From assembly GCA_050954785.1 (NCBI GenBank), contig JBPBQO010000146.1, forward strand, positions 13,042 to 77,041: a stretch of DNA of 64,000 nucleotides, in the 5' to 3' direction. This document shows positions 53,364-62,471 of this stretch, in pieces; position 1 is the first letter of the stretch; each line of letters begins with the position of its first letter. The notes below the pieces were generated by a model. That model saw only the letters and a program-made list of their open reading frames with translations, was not told the origin of the DNA and ran no database searches. The position numbers were made by a program, and so were the translations under genes. Source of the stretch: Lichenicola sp050954785. Lineage in GTDB: Bacteria > Pseudomonadota > Alphaproteobacteria > Acetobacterales > Acetobacteraceae.

Positions 53364-54839
53364 CTACTTCATGTCCTCGTGCCAGACGTGACCGGTCGAC
53401 TTGATGAGGTCGCGTGCCGCATCCGGACCCCAGGTGCCGGCCGTGTAGTGGTGCGGTGTTCCGGCACGCTCCTTCCACGCCTTCAGGATCGGCTCGACCC
53501 ACGTCCAGGCTGCCTCGACCTCGTCGCGGCGCATGAACAGCACCGGGTCGCCACGCACGGTATCCATCAGGAGCCGCTCGTAGGCGTCGGGGTAGCGCGT
53601 CGCGAACGCCTTCTCGAACGAGATATCGATGTTCGCGGGCCGGAGCACCATGCCGTCCGGGCCGGGGTCCTTGCTCATGATCGAGAGCTGTATGCCCTCT
53701 TCCGGCTGCAGCCGGATGATCAGCCGGTTCGGCTCCAGCTTGGTTTCGAAAATCGACCAGGGGGTTTCGCGGAACTGCACGACCACCTCGCTGACCTTGC
53801 TCGGCAGGCGCTTGCCGGAGCGCAGGTAGAAGGGAACGTTGCCCCAGCGCCAGCTATGCACTTCGGCCTTGATCGCGATGAATGTCTCGGTGTCGCTCTG
53901 GCGGCCCTCGCCGAGTTCCTCGAGATAGGCCGGCACGATCTCCTTGCCGACCATGCCTCGGCCGTACTGGCCACGTACCGCCACATGCTGCACGTCCGCC
54001 GCGCTGATCGGCTTCAGCGCACGCAGCACCTTCAGCTTCTCGTTGCGCAGATTGTCAGCGTCGAGCGAACCCGGCGGCTCCATCGCCACCAGGCACAGCA
54101 CCTGCAGCAGATGGTTCTGGATCATGTCGCGCAGCGCGCCGGAATGGTCGTAATAGTCGCCGCGCCCTTCGACGCCGACCGTCTCGGCCGCGGTGATCTG
54201 GACATGGTCGATCGCGTCCGCGTTCCACAGGCGTGCGAACACCGGGTTGGCGAAGCGGAGTGCGATCAGGTTCTGCACCGTCTCCTTGCCGAGATAATGG
54301 TCGATCCGGAAGATCTTGCTCTCGACGAAATACTGGCCGACTTCGTCGTTGATCGTGCGGGCGGATTCGAGGTCATGCCCGATCGGCTTCTCCAGCACGA
54401 CGCGGGCGCTCTCGGTGACCAGTCCTTTCGAGGACAGGTTCCCGCAGATGCGGCCATAGAGTTCCGGCGAGGTCGCCAGGTAGAAGACGCGGATCTTGTC
54501 CTTGGTGGAATCGTCGAACAGCCTGGTCATGTTCTCCCAGGTGCTGTCCGCCTCGGCGCCGTTGACGCTGGCGTAGAAGATCATGCCGAGGAAGCGATGG
54601 ATCAGGTCCTCGTCCAGCGCGTCCGGCTTCACGAAACGGCGGAGCGCCTTGTCGGCACGATCACGGTACTCGTCGTCGGACAGCACCGACCGTGCCGCGC
54701 CGATGACCCGCGCAGTCTCGGGGATCTGCTTGTCGCGGAATCGATGATACAGCGCCGGCAGCAGCTTGCGCATGGTCAGGTCGCCGGTCGCGCCGAAAAC
54801 CACGTAGTCGAATGTGTCGATCGCACTCATCGAGGGCAT
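53364..54839 (-). CDS. zwf: Glucose-6-phosphate 1-dehydrogenase
   Basis: 491 residues, normal length. Oxidises glucose-6-phosphate to 6-phosphogluconolactone with NAD(P)+, feeding the pentose phosphate pathway that dominates sugar use in acetic acid bacteria. Coenzyme site FGATGDLTMRKLLPALY, substrate-binding RIDHYLGKETVQN, and EKPIGHDLESA are present. First in a minus-strand pair with the Nudix gene; divergent from the GapR-like gene, with 168 bp between them for both promoters. Confidence 0.97.
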   Translation of the reverse strand: MPSMSAIDTFDYVVFGATGDLTMRKLLPALYHRFRDKQIPETARVIGAARSVLSDDEYRDRADKALRRFVKPDALDEDLIHRFLGMIFYASVNGAEADSTWENMTRLFDDSTKDKIRVFYLATSPELYGRICGNLSSKGLVTESARVVLEKPIGHDLESARTINDEVGQYFVESKIFRIDHYLGKETVQNLIALRFANPVFARLWNADAIDHVQITAAETVGVEGRGDYYDHSGALRDMIQNHLLQVLCLVAMEPPGSLDADNLRNEKLKVLRALKPISAADVQHVAVRGQYGRGMVGKEIVPAYLEELGEGRQSDTETFIAIKAEVHSWRWGNVPFYLRSGKRLPSKVSEVVVQFRETPWSIFETKLEPNRLIIRLQPEEGIQLSIMSKDPGPDGMVLRPANIDISFEKAFATRYPDAYERLLMDTVRGDPVLFMRRDEVEAAWTWVEPILKAWKERAGTPHHYTAGTWGPDAARDLIKSTGHVWHEDMK

Positions 54840-55007
54840 CCTGTTAATTCCTGCTCGTCTAGGGCCGGCACGTTCCCTCGGCGAGACGTTCTCGAATGGC
54901 CGGATGGTCCATATTCATTGACCGGGCGCGTCCTGCCAAGGTAAGCCCCCCGACCTTGCCGGTCGATAGGGACGGGTGACCAATGACGTTTTGGGACGTA
55001 GGGGATC

Positions 55008-55310
55008 ATGACGCTTGAAGCGGCAGACCGCGGGGCCGGGCATGACGACACGCCGGCAGATTCGACCTCCAGCGCGGTGGGCGGCATTGCCGCGGACCGG
55101 CTGCGGAGCATCATCGAACGGGTCGAGCGTCTTGAGGAGGAGCGCAAGGCACTAGGCTCCGACATCAAGGACATTTTTTCGGAAGCGAAGTCGGCCGGGT
55201 TCGACGTCAAGGTGATCCGGCAGATCATCCGCATCCGCAAACAGGAGCCGGCCGACGTCGAGGAGCAGGAGACGCTGCTCGACATCTATCGTCGCGCCCT
55301 GGGCATGTAG
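55008..55310 (+). CDS. DUF2312 protein (GapR-like nucleoid-associated protein)
   Basis: 100 residues. The last 75 residues match DUF2312: LRSIIERVERLEEERKALGSDIKDIFSEAKSAGFDVKVIRQIIRIRKQ. Caulobacter GapR, a member, is a dimeric coiled coil that clamps overtwisted DNA ahead of the replication fork. The N-terminal 25 residues are variable and acidic. GGGG lies seven bases before the ATG. Whether it is the functional GapR or another DUF2312 paralogue is not shown. Confidence 0.88.
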   Translation: MTLEAADRGAGHDDTPADSTSSAVGGIAADRLRSIIERVERLEEERKALGSDIKDIFSEAKSAGFDVKVIRQIIRIRKQEPADVEEQETLLDIYRRALGM

Positions 55311-55388
55311 CCCACGGTCCGGCGGAGGTCTTGCCAGCCGCCCTCACGGGCCCTGGCGAGATCGCCGCCGGGTCCGTATGCTCGGGCC

Positions 55389-55895
55389 ATGCCCTTGACG
55401 TTGCCACTGCCAAGCTGGGTGCCCTGGTGGGGGCAACTGTCGATCCTCGTGATCGTGATCCTGTTCGGGCTCGCGTTCCTGATGATGCCGTTCGCGGTAT
55501 TCGGCCTGAAGGGTCGGCTCGACTTCCTCGAGGCGCAACTCGACGACATCCATGCCGAACTGCGCATGCTGGCCACGCGCCTGCCCGACTCCGATCGGCG
55601 TCCCGCACGCCCGGCCGAACCGATCGTGCAGGAGATCGTCAGCACGCCGCTGCCTCCGTTGCCGCTCCGAAAACGGACTGCGGAGTCTCCCAAGCAATTC
55701 GCGACAACGCCATCCGAACCGGCGCCTGCTCCACGACGTCCTCGAGCGGCAGATGACTGGTCCACGCGTGAACCGTCGGCCTACGACGACGAGGATGGTC
55801 CACGGCGGACGCTCAGGGCGCCGCGTGAACCCGAGCTGCGTCCGATCGAACGCAACCGGTCCGAACCCACGCTCCGTTGGCCGCCGCCGCGCTGA
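55389..55895 (+). CDS. Single-pass membrane hypothetical protein
   Basis: 168 residues. One N-terminal membrane helix (about 14-40, LSILVIVILFGLAFLMMPFAV), a short coiled segment (LKGRLDFLEAQLDDIHAELRMLATRL), then a Pro/Arg-rich low-complexity tail of about 100 residues, probably disordered and cytoplasmic. I do not recognise a family. Its stop overlaps the next start (TGATG), suggesting the two are translated together. Confidence 0.6.
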   Translation: MPLTLPLPSWVPWWGQLSILVIVILFGLAFLMMPFAVFGLKGRLDFLEAQLDDIHAELRMLATRLPDSDRRPARPAEPIVQEIVSTPLPPLPLRKRTAESPKQFATTPSEPAPAPRRPRAADDWSTREPSAYDDEDGPRRTLRAPREPELRPIERNRSEPTLRWPPPR

Positions 55896-56287
55896 TGACC
55901 GAGCGCGCAAAAGGAACACTGACCCGGGCCGACAAGGGGCCGATCTGTCCGCCGCCGATCCTCGACGGACAGATGGGAGCCGTCGCAAGCATCATTGCCG
56001 GCTGGCCGGGGGTAAGCGCTACGACCCATTGGGACCTGTTCCGCCCCACGGAGGTCGATGGAATCGACTTCTATTTCGGTGAGGAGGAACTCGGCCACAT
56101 TCACCTCGATGGCTCGATTCACTTGGCCACCAGCCCGAGCCTGGGAAAGGCTTTGGTTGCGGAAGGCCTGGCCAACCCGTTCCGGTATCAGCAGGGCTGG
56201 GTCGAACAGCGGGTGCAACGCATCGGATCCGCTGCCGCCGTTGCATTGTTCCAACGCAACTACGACCGGCTGTCGCATCCTGGCTGA
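55895..56287 (+). CDS. Luciferase-domain-like (DUF5519) small protein
   Basis: 130 residues from an ATG overlapping the previous stop. FGEEELGHIHLDGSIHLATSPSLGKALVAEGLANPFRYQQGWVEQ resembles the small DUF5519 family ('luciferase' domain by name only), in which a GHxH motif is conserved; here GHIH. Biochemical role of the family is not established. The match is by eye, so the call is moderate. It ends convergent with proB. Confidence 0.6.
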   Translation: MTERAKGTLTRADKGPICPPPILDGQMGAVASIIAGWPGVSATTHWDLFRPTEVDGIDFYFGEEELGHIHLDGSIHLATSPSLGKALVAEGLANPFRYQQGWVEQRVQRIGSAAAVALFQRNYDRLSHPG

Positions 56288-56398
56288 CAGGATGCCGAAA
56301 ACGCGTAGCCGACATCGACCGACCGGCAGGACTGGTCCGAGGTTGTCCGTCAGGCAACTCGCCTGCCAAGGTCAGCCCGTCAGAACAGGCCCTCCAGC

Positions 56399-57541
56399 CT
56401 AATTTGCATCAAGGACAAGATCGTCACGGTGGATCATCTCGTCGCGGCCGCGCCAGCCAAGCAGGGCCTCGATCGCATCGGAGCGATGGCCGATGATTCG
56501 AGCGGCATCGGTGCTGCCATAGGCGGTCAGCCCGCGTCCCAGCAGTTGCTGTGTCTCGGACAGCACCAGTACCAGATCCCCACGCTCGAACACGCCTTCG
56601 ACCGACCGGACCCCAGCCGGCAACAGCGAACTGCCTCGGGCGAGGGCATGCATGGCACCGGTATCGATCACCAGTCTGCCGGCCGGTTGGAGGCTTCCTG
56701 CAATCCAGCGCTTGCGGGCCGAGCGTCCCTCGGGCAGCGGCAGAAACCAGGTGCAACGCGCACCATCGTACAAAGCCTGCAACGGATGGCCGATCGCGCC
56801 GAGGCCGATCGCCATCGCACATCCGGCCCGCGTTGCGATGCCGGCGGCCAGCAGCTTGGTGCGCATCCCGCCCGATGAGTAGCCGGGTGGAGGAGCGCCG
56901 CCCATCGCCTCGATCTCGGGCGTGAGAACGTGCACCACCGGGATGTGCCGTGCATCCGGTTCGCGCCTTGGGTCAGCCGTATACAGGCCGTCTATATCGG
57001 ACAGCAGCACCAACTGGTCCGCCTGGACCATCTCGGCGACGCGGGCTGCCAGCCGGTCATTGTCGCCGAAGCGGATCTCGGCGGTGGCGATGGTGTCGTT
57101 CTCGTTGATCACCGGTATGCAACCGAGCCCCAACAGGGTCGAAAGCGTGGCCCGCGCGTTCAGGTAGCGACGCCGGTCCTCGGTATCGCCGGGGGTCAGC
57201 AGAAGCTGTGCCGCGACAAGCCCGTGCGCCGACAGGGCCATGCTCCAGGCGTGGGCCAGACGGATCTGCCCGACCGCCGCGGCCGCCTGTTTCTCCTCGA
57301 GCCGCAGCACCGGACGCACCAGCCCCAGCGTATGTCGGGCCAGTGCGATCGCGCCGGAGGACACCACGATCACCTCGACGCCGCGGGCCCGCAACGCGGC
57401 GATGTCGGCAGCCACCCCATCCAGCCATTCGGCACGTAGGCGGGCAGCTTCGGCATCGACCACCAGGGCGCTGCCGATCTTGACGACCAGCCGCCTGGCC
57501 TGGCCGACATTCGGCAGGGCCAGTTCGGCCGACCCGCTCAT
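56399..57541 (-). CDS. proB: Glutamate 5-kinase
   Basis: 380 residues. First step of proline synthesis: phosphorylates glutamate. Amino-acid kinase domain (LVVKIGSALVVD, VIVVSSGAIALARHTL, INENDTIATAEIRFGDNDRLAARVAEMV, GGMRTKLLAAGIATRAGC) and a C-terminal PUA domain (about 280-370, GSSLLPAGVRSVEGVFERGDLVLV). Its start overlaps the obgE stop by 4 bp, the arrangement common in alphaproteobacteria. Confidence 0.96.
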   Translation of the reverse strand: MSGSAELALPNVGQARRLVVKIGSALVVDAEAARLRAEWLDGVAADIAALRARGVEVIVVSSGAIALARHTLGLVRPVLRLEEKQAAAAVGQIRLAHAWSMALSAHGLVAAQLLLTPGDTEDRRRYLNARATLSTLLGLGCIPVINENDTIATAEIRFGDNDRLAARVAEMVQADQLVLLSDIDGLYTADPRREPDARHIPVVHVLTPEIEAMGGAPPPGYSSGGMRTKLLAAGIATRAGCAMAIGLGAIGHPLQALYDGARCTWFLPLPEGRSARKRWIAGSLQPAGRLVIDTGAMHALARGSSLLPAGVRSVEGVFERGDLVLVLSETQQLLGRGLTAYGSTDAARIIGHRSDAIEALLGWRGRDEMIHRDDLVLDAN

Positions 57542-58599
57542 TCGGGTAGCCGGCTTGGTGCTCCATCATCGACGATACGACGTCGCGGGGCAGGGGCACC
57601 GTCCTTGCGGAACTGGGTCACCCGGTCCTGCAACATGCGCAGCGCCTCCGGCACTTTCCCATGCGTGGCCGCGGACAGCATGAGCACCGGATTGCCGGTC
57701 GCCTTTTCCAGCGCGCGGCGGCGGGTGCCGATCTGCTGGGGGGTCATCGCATCGGTCTTGTTGATCGCCACGATCTCCGGCTTGTCGGCCAGGCCGTTGC
57801 CGTAGGCGATCAGCTCCTCGCGGATGGTGCGCCAGGCATCGACCACGTTGCCGGATGCGCCATCGATCAGGTGCAGCAGCACCGCGCAGCGCTCGACATG
57901 GCCGAGGAAGCGGTCACCGAGGCCGGCACCGTCATGCGCACCCTCGATCAGGCCCGGGATGTCGGCGAGCACGAACTCCTCGGAATCGGACAGCCGCACG
58001 ACGCCGAGCTGGGGGTGCAGGGTGGTGAACGGGTAGTCGGCGATCTTCGGCCGTGCCGCGGACGCCACCGACAGGAAGGTGGACTTGCCGGCATTGGGCA
58101 GGCCGATCAGCCCGGCATCGGCGATCAGCTTCAGCCGCAGCCAGATCCAGCGCTCCTCGCCGGGCCAGCCTTTGTCGGCGCGGCGCGGGGCCCGGTTGGT
58201 GCTGGTCTTGAAGTTCGCGTTGCCATGGCCGCCGTCGCCGCCCTTGCAGAGCAGGATCTTCTTGCCGGCCTCGTCGAGGTCGGCGAGCAGCAGGTCCTTG
58301 CTCTCGTCGAAGATCTGCGTGCCGATCGGCACCTTGATCACGACGTTGTCGGCACCGGCGCCGGTGCGATCGGACCCCGACCCGTTGCCGCCCTTGCGGG
58401 CGCGGAAATGCTGGGTATAGCGAAAGTCGATGAGCGTGTTGAGGTTGGCGACCGCCTCGAAGCTGATGTCGCCGCCGCGTCCGCCGGTGCCGCCGTCCGG
58501 GCCGCCGAACTCGACGTACTTTTCGCGCCGGAAGGCGATGGCGCCGTCGCCGCCGTCACCGGACTTCACGTAGATCTTGGCCTGGTCGAGAAACTTCAT
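57538..58599 (-). CDS. obgE: Obg-family GTPase
   Basis: 353 residues. N-terminal glycine-rich Obg fold (MKFLDQAKIYVKSGDGGDGA, FGGPDGGTGGRGGD) and a GTPase domain with GLPNAGKST, DIPGLIEGAHDGAGLG and NKTD. It takes part in 50S ribosome maturation and stress response. Sits between rpmA and proB as in many bacteria. Confidence 0.97.
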   Translation of the reverse strand: MKFLDQAKIYVKSGDGGDGAIAFRREKYVEFGGPDGGTGGRGGDISFEAVANLNTLIDFRYTQHFRARKGGNGSGSDRTGAGADNVVIKVPIGTQIFDESKDLLLADLDEAGKKILLCKGGDGGHGNANFKTSTNRAPRRADKGWPGEERWIWLRLKLIADAGLIGLPNAGKSTFLSVASAARPKIADYPFTTLHPQLGVVRLSDSEEFVLADIPGLIEGAHDGAGLGDRFLGHVERCAVLLHLIDGASGNVVDAWRTIREELIAYGNGLADKPEIVAINKTDAMTPQQIGTRRRALEKATGNPVLMLSAATHGKVPEALRMLQDRVTQFRKDGAPAPRRRIVDDGAPSRLPE

Positions 58600-58654
58600 T
58601 TTACTGGTCCGATTTCGCGCCGTCGTGCGGCGATCTGGCCGGCGCCCGGAGACG

Positions 58655-58684
58655 AAAAAGGGCCGACCCTGAGGGCCGACCCTT
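58655..58684 (-). terminator. Terminator after rplU-rpmA
   Basis: On the minus strand, AAGGGTCGGCCCT and AGGGTCGGCCCTT (58658-58684) pair along their length (two G-U pairs) around a minimal loop and are followed by TTTTT. It lies 28 bp after the rpmA stop, so obgE probably has its own promoter or receives read-through. Confidence 0.75.
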
Positions 58685-58712
58685 GATCTGCTGTCCGGTC
58701 GGCGAGGCGGGC

Positions 58713-58982
58713 TTATTCAGCCGCGATCGCCATGGCTTCGACGGAAACCTGAACCCGGCCTTCGGCGCGGGTCTCGAACTTCACGTGACCGTCAATCAAC
58801 GCGAAAATCGTATGGTCCTTGCCGAGACCGACGTTGCGGCCCGGCTTCATCTTGGTGCCGCGCTGACGGATAATGATGTTGCCGGCGATCACGCTCTCGC
58901 CGCCGAACTTCTTGACGCCGAGGCGGCGTCCTGCGGTATCGCGGCCGTTGCGGGACGATCCGCCTGCCTTCTTATGTGCCAT
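58713..58982 (-). CDS. rpmA: 50S ribosomal protein L27
   Basis: 89 residues. MAHKKAGGSSRNGRDTAGRRLGVKKFGGE and IRQRGTKMKPGRNVGLGKDHTIFAL are unmistakable L27. No N-terminal cleaved leader as in Firmicutes. Functions near the peptidyl transferase centre. In operon with rplU, 76 bp downstream of it. Confidence 0.98.
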   Translation of the reverse strand: MAHKKAGGSSRNGRDTAGRRLGVKKFGGESVIAGNIIIRQRGTKMKPGRNVGLGKDHTIFALIDGHVKFETRAEGRVQVSVEAMAIAAE

Positions 58983-59058
58983 GACCTGAACTCCTGTGCC
59001 TTAACGAGCTGCCGACGGTCGTTCGGGGCCAATCCTGACGGATCGGCTCCGGACGGGT

Positions 59059-59376
59059 TCAGGCGGCGCTGATTTCGTTGATGCGCAGCACGGTGACGGG
59101 CTGGCGGTGGCCGTTACGACGACGGCTGTTCTGCCGGCGGCGCTTCTTGAAGATGATGATGGTATCGAGCCGGTCCTGCGCGATGACGGTGGCCGTCACG
59201 GTGGCGCCGGGCACCAGCGGGGCGCCGATGGTGATGCCGCCCTCTGCGCTGCCGACGGCGAGCACATCGGTGAAGGTGATGGTGGCACCGGCCTCGTAGT
59301 CGAGCTTCTCGACCTTGAGAACATCCTGCGGATTGACGCGATACTGTTTTCCGCCAGTGCGGATGACTGCGAACAT
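59059..59376 (-). CDS. rplU: 50S ribosomal protein L21
   Basis: 105 residues from the ATG at 59376 (MFAVIRTGGKQYRV, the family's standard start; a longer frame starts at 59406). FKKRRRQNSRRRNGHRQPVTVLRI at the C-terminus is the L21 signature. Binds 23S rRNA. First gene of the rplU-rpmA pair; the 227 bp up to the divergent tRNA gene contain its promoter. Confidence 0.98.
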   Translation of the reverse strand: MFAVIRTGGKQYRVNPQDVLKVEKLDYEAGATITFTDVLAVGSAEGGITIGAPLVPGATVTATVIAQDRLDTIIIFKKRRRQNSRRRNGHRQPVTVLRINEISAA

Positions 59377-59603
59377 ATGTCTCTGCTTTCCGATCTCTCG
59401 ATCCATCCGGCGCTGCCAGAAGCAGAGGCCGTCGAACCTAGTCGCTTCTTATCATGGGCCCTGCGCGAACGCATGGCGGCGCCCCTCACGATCCTGACGG
59501 ACCTCGAGCAACGAAGCCGCGATGTATCCGATCGCACTTTCCTCTGTCAAGACAGTTGCCACTTGATCGCGCCCACCCTATAAGCCGGCCGCCGCACGCT
59601 TTT

Positions 59604-59693
<90 letters not shown>

Positions 59694-59959
59694 AGCGTAT
59701 ATCCGGTGATCGTTCGAATGGTCCGTACAGCTCTGTGCTGGCTCGGCTTATTTCAAATGAACGTCTACCCAGGTCCGTTCGACGTCAGCAGGTCCGCGCA
59801 TTCGGCTGCATAGCAACCGAAGGCTACCAATGGTCGACGGCCGGAGCTTTTCTCCTGCAGGTAACTTCGCCTGCCGCAAGCACGGGTGCCGGCGCTACGA
59901 GATCCAGGGCCGCCGGAGCTTGCACACGGTCCGGCCATGCCCGACTGCCGAGCCGACCG

Positions 59960-60435
59960 GCCATTGTCCTGACGGTGCTCCATGACATCGAGGCGGGTAA
60001 GACGATCGAGACGGGGCACCAGTGTCGCCGGCGGGTCGGTGCGGTTCGTTCATGCCATCGCGTCCGGCTATTCAAGGACGACCCGGAGGCGAGCGTCCGG
60101 CCGGGCGAGCATGGGCCGGCAAGCAGGCCGGGTTGAGCGACCTCGATGGTGAGGCTCCGCTTTTTGGGGCCGGACCCGATCGTGTTCCCGAACCTCGGCC
60201 GGCACCACGTGCCCATGTCGTGAACCTGCTGGGCTACCTGCTCAACCGGGTCGGCTAACACCAGCGGCATGTCCCCGTGATGGTGGTCAATGTCGTGGCG
60301 GCAATGAACAGGCGTTACCGGCCGGACAGGTCGGTGATTGAGGTGATGCTGACACACGTGTCGTAGGACAGGGTCGAGCACGCCTGCAACCGGACGCTCT
60401 ACCCGGATCAACGGGCGGAAGTGGCTCAGGCTTGA
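59960..60435 (+). pseudogene. Decayed P4-type tyrosine integrase
   Basis: Fragments of a phage/island integrase can be followed in order but in shifting frames with stops. DIEAGKTIETGHQCRRRVGAV and, after a frame change, RFVHAIASGY match the core-binding domain; NLLGYLLNRVG, a stop, then YRPDRSVIEVMLTHVS, a stop (60364-60366), and DRVEHACNRTLYPDQRAEVAQA match the catalytic C-terminus of P4-family integrases. The catalytic His-x-x-Arg segment and the final Tyr are lost or shifted. The place downstream of tRNA-Ser is that of an integrated element's integrase. The stretch 59694-59959 before it has no recognisable frame. Confidence 0.7.
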
Positions 60436-60783
60436 CCGGTCTATGATTGCTGATGCGAATCAGCTGACCGATGCTTTCAGAATTCCGACGTGTCTGAGCA
60501 GTAGCCGAGGATCATGAGGCGGTCCATTGCGTCAGCGAAAAATGAGGCGCGAAGCAGTGCATCTGCGCCTGCGCCTGCGAAAGCCAGAGTAGATCATTCT
60601 CGGTAGTGCCTACAGACGTCACTGGCGGATCGCCCGTCTTGAACTCACGCAAGCACTTTAACAGAACCTTTTTTTGAAGCCGGCGCCTGAATGTTTCACC
60701 ACATACCTCTCTTCAGGCAGGGCCTCGGCACGCCATGACATGATCCATTCCGTCAGAATGCCTGTCCTGAAGCGGAGCGTCAC
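60436..60783. other. Intergenic region
   Basis: 348 bp between the integrase remnant and the first SDR gene. No gene recognised; the last part should hold the promoter of the SDR operon, but I see no clear -35/-10 pair. Confidence 0.45.
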
Positions 60784-61587
60784 ATGGAACTAGGAATCGC
60801 GGGTAAGGTCGCCCTCGTCACCGGAGGCAGCAAAGGGATCGGGCGCGAGATCAGCGAGCGCCTGGGACGCGAGGGCGCCCGGGTTGTGGTCTGCGCACGC
60901 GAGCAGGCGGCGATCGATGCCACCGTCGCCGCGATACGCGATGCCGGTGGCCAGGCCACCGGCTTTTCCGGCGACATGACCGACGTGACGAACTACATCC
61001 GCGCTGTCGAGACGGCCAAGGACCATTTCGATGCGCCAGAAATCGCGATCTACAACATGCAGGCTCCCAAGCCGGGTTCGTTCGAGGAGCTGACCGACGC
61101 CGATTTTCTCGAAGCTTATCATCTGGTGACGACCTGCTATGCCAACCTCGTTCGTGCCGTGCTGCCCGGTATGAAGGCGAAGCGCTGGGGCCGGGTCGTT
61201 ACGATCGGTTCCGGAACCGCAAAGCAGCCAATCCGTACGACCCCACTGTTTTCCTATGTCCTGGCCAACGCGCACCGCGCAGGTGCCGTTGGGCTCAACA
61301 AGACGCTCGCGGGTGATTACGGCCAGTATGGCATCACCTTCAACACGATCGGTGTCGGATCGATCGAGACCGTCCAGGCGCGCGCCTGGCTGGAGGCTCG
61401 CGCTGCCGAAGCCGGAACGACCTACGAAAACATGCTCGACCAGTTCTTTGCCAATAACCCCGTCCGGCGCGCGGGGCAGCCAGGGGAAGTCGCGGCTCTC
61501 GCAGTCTATCTGTCCTCCCAGGATTCCGGTTTCACGACCGGGGAAACGATCCTCTGCGATGGTGGGTACGTACAGTCGCTTCTGTAA
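60784..61587 (+). CDS. SDR-family protein lacking the YxxxK motif
   Basis: 267 residues. Rossmann dinucleotide site TGGSKGIG (13-20) and the C-terminal GETILCDGGYVQSLL are those of short-chain dehydrogenases. Ser143 is present (IGSGTA). The catalytic Tyr-x3-Lys is missing: Tyr158 is followed by Asn162, and if aligned to the downstream LNKTLA helix the two positions are Ala161 and Arg165. A divergent SDR group with SN-x2-R at this site is known. Substrate unknown. First of three tandem SDR genes. Confidence 0.87.
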   Translation: MELGIAGKVALVTGGSKGIGREISERLGREGARVVVCAREQAAIDATVAAIRDAGGQATGFSGDMTDVTNYIRAVETAKDHFDAPEIAIYNMQAPKPGSFEELTDADFLEAYHLVTTCYANLVRAVLPGMKAKRWGRVVTIGSGTAKQPIRTTPLFSYVLANAHRAGAVGLNKTLAGDYGQYGITFNTIGVGSIETVQARAWLEARAAEAGTTYENMLDQFFANNPVRRAGQPGEVAALAVYLSSQDSGFTTGETILCDGGYVQSLL

Positions 61588-61611
61588 TTCCCTACCAGGA
61601 CTGGATAGAAA

Positions 61612-62457
61612 ATGACTGAGGAAAATCTGGTTGTCGTGGTGACGGGCGCCAGTCGTGGGCTCGGCAGGGGCATCGCGCGCGCGTTCGGATCGCTGGGTGC
61701 GATCGTCTACATGACCGCGCGCACCGGACAGGAGGCGCTGGCCGAAACCACGCGGGAGGTGTCCGCACGCGGAGGAACTGCCATTCCCGTGACGTGTGAC
61801 CATCGCGACGACACGCAGGTCGCCGCGTTGTTTGCCAGGGTGGGCAAGGAACAGGGTCGGCTCGATATCCTCGTGAACAATGCTGCCGCCGTTTATCCTG
61901 ATGCGCTCAGGGCAACGGGCGGCTTCTGGGAGAAGCCGCTGCGTCTGGTCGACATGATCGACGTCGGGCTGCGCTCGAACTATGTCGCGAGCTATTATGC
62001 GGCTCCGCTGATGATTGCGGCACGACGCGGCCTGATCGCCAGCATCTCTTTCTACGGCGCCGTCTCCTATTTCCACGGGCCTGCCTATGGTGCCGCTAAG
62101 GCCGGCACTGACAAGATGACCTTCGACATGGCCGTCGACCTACGGCCGCACGGCGTGAGTGCGGTCTCGATATGGCCCGGCTTCATCCGGACTGAAACCG
62201 TCGCGGCCATACCGGACGACCAGATCCCGGCGGAATTAGCACAGCTCTGGCCGCTCTTCGAATGGCCCGAATTTACCGGTCTAGTTATTGAAGCCCTGTA
62301 TAGCGATCCGGGGCTGGCAACGCTGTCCGGCCAGGCCTTGATCGGTGCCGAACTCGGCGTCCGTTACGGCATCGTCGATCTTGACGGCAAGCAGCCGACC
62401 TCGTTCCGGCAGACGATGGGATCACCCGCCCGGCCGTTCGAAGCCATACAAAGCTGA
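61612..62457 (+). CDS. SDR-family oxidoreductase
   Basis: 281 residues. NAD(P)-binding TGASRGLG near the N-terminus, NNAA, Ser in ASISFYGA, and the catalytic YGAAK. A longer C-terminal part (about 200-281) than classical SDRs, with resemblance to DHRS1-type proteins. Probably reduces a ketone or oxidises an alcohol; substrate not known. 24 bp after the first SDR gene and 14 bp before the third. Confidence 0.87.
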   Translation: MTEENLVVVVTGASRGLGRGIARAFGSLGAIVYMTARTGQEALAETTREVSARGGTAIPVTCDHRDDTQVAALFARVGKEQGRLDILVNNAAAVYPDALRATGGFWEKPLRLVDMIDVGLRSNYVASYYAAPLMIAARRGLIASISFYGAVSYFHGPAYGAAKAGTDKMTFDMAVDLRPHGVSAVSIWPGFIRTETVAAIPDDQIPAELAQLWPLFEWPEFTGLVIEALYSDPGLATLSGQALIGAELGVRYGIVDLDGKQPTSFRQTMGSPARPFEAIQS

Positions 62458-62471
62458 TCGAGGACAAGGAG

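Noticed and set aside
59824..60411. A 195-codon minus-strand frame opposite the integrase remnant
   Set aside because: The plus strand shows integrase residues in order, so this is a shadow of a decayed gene.
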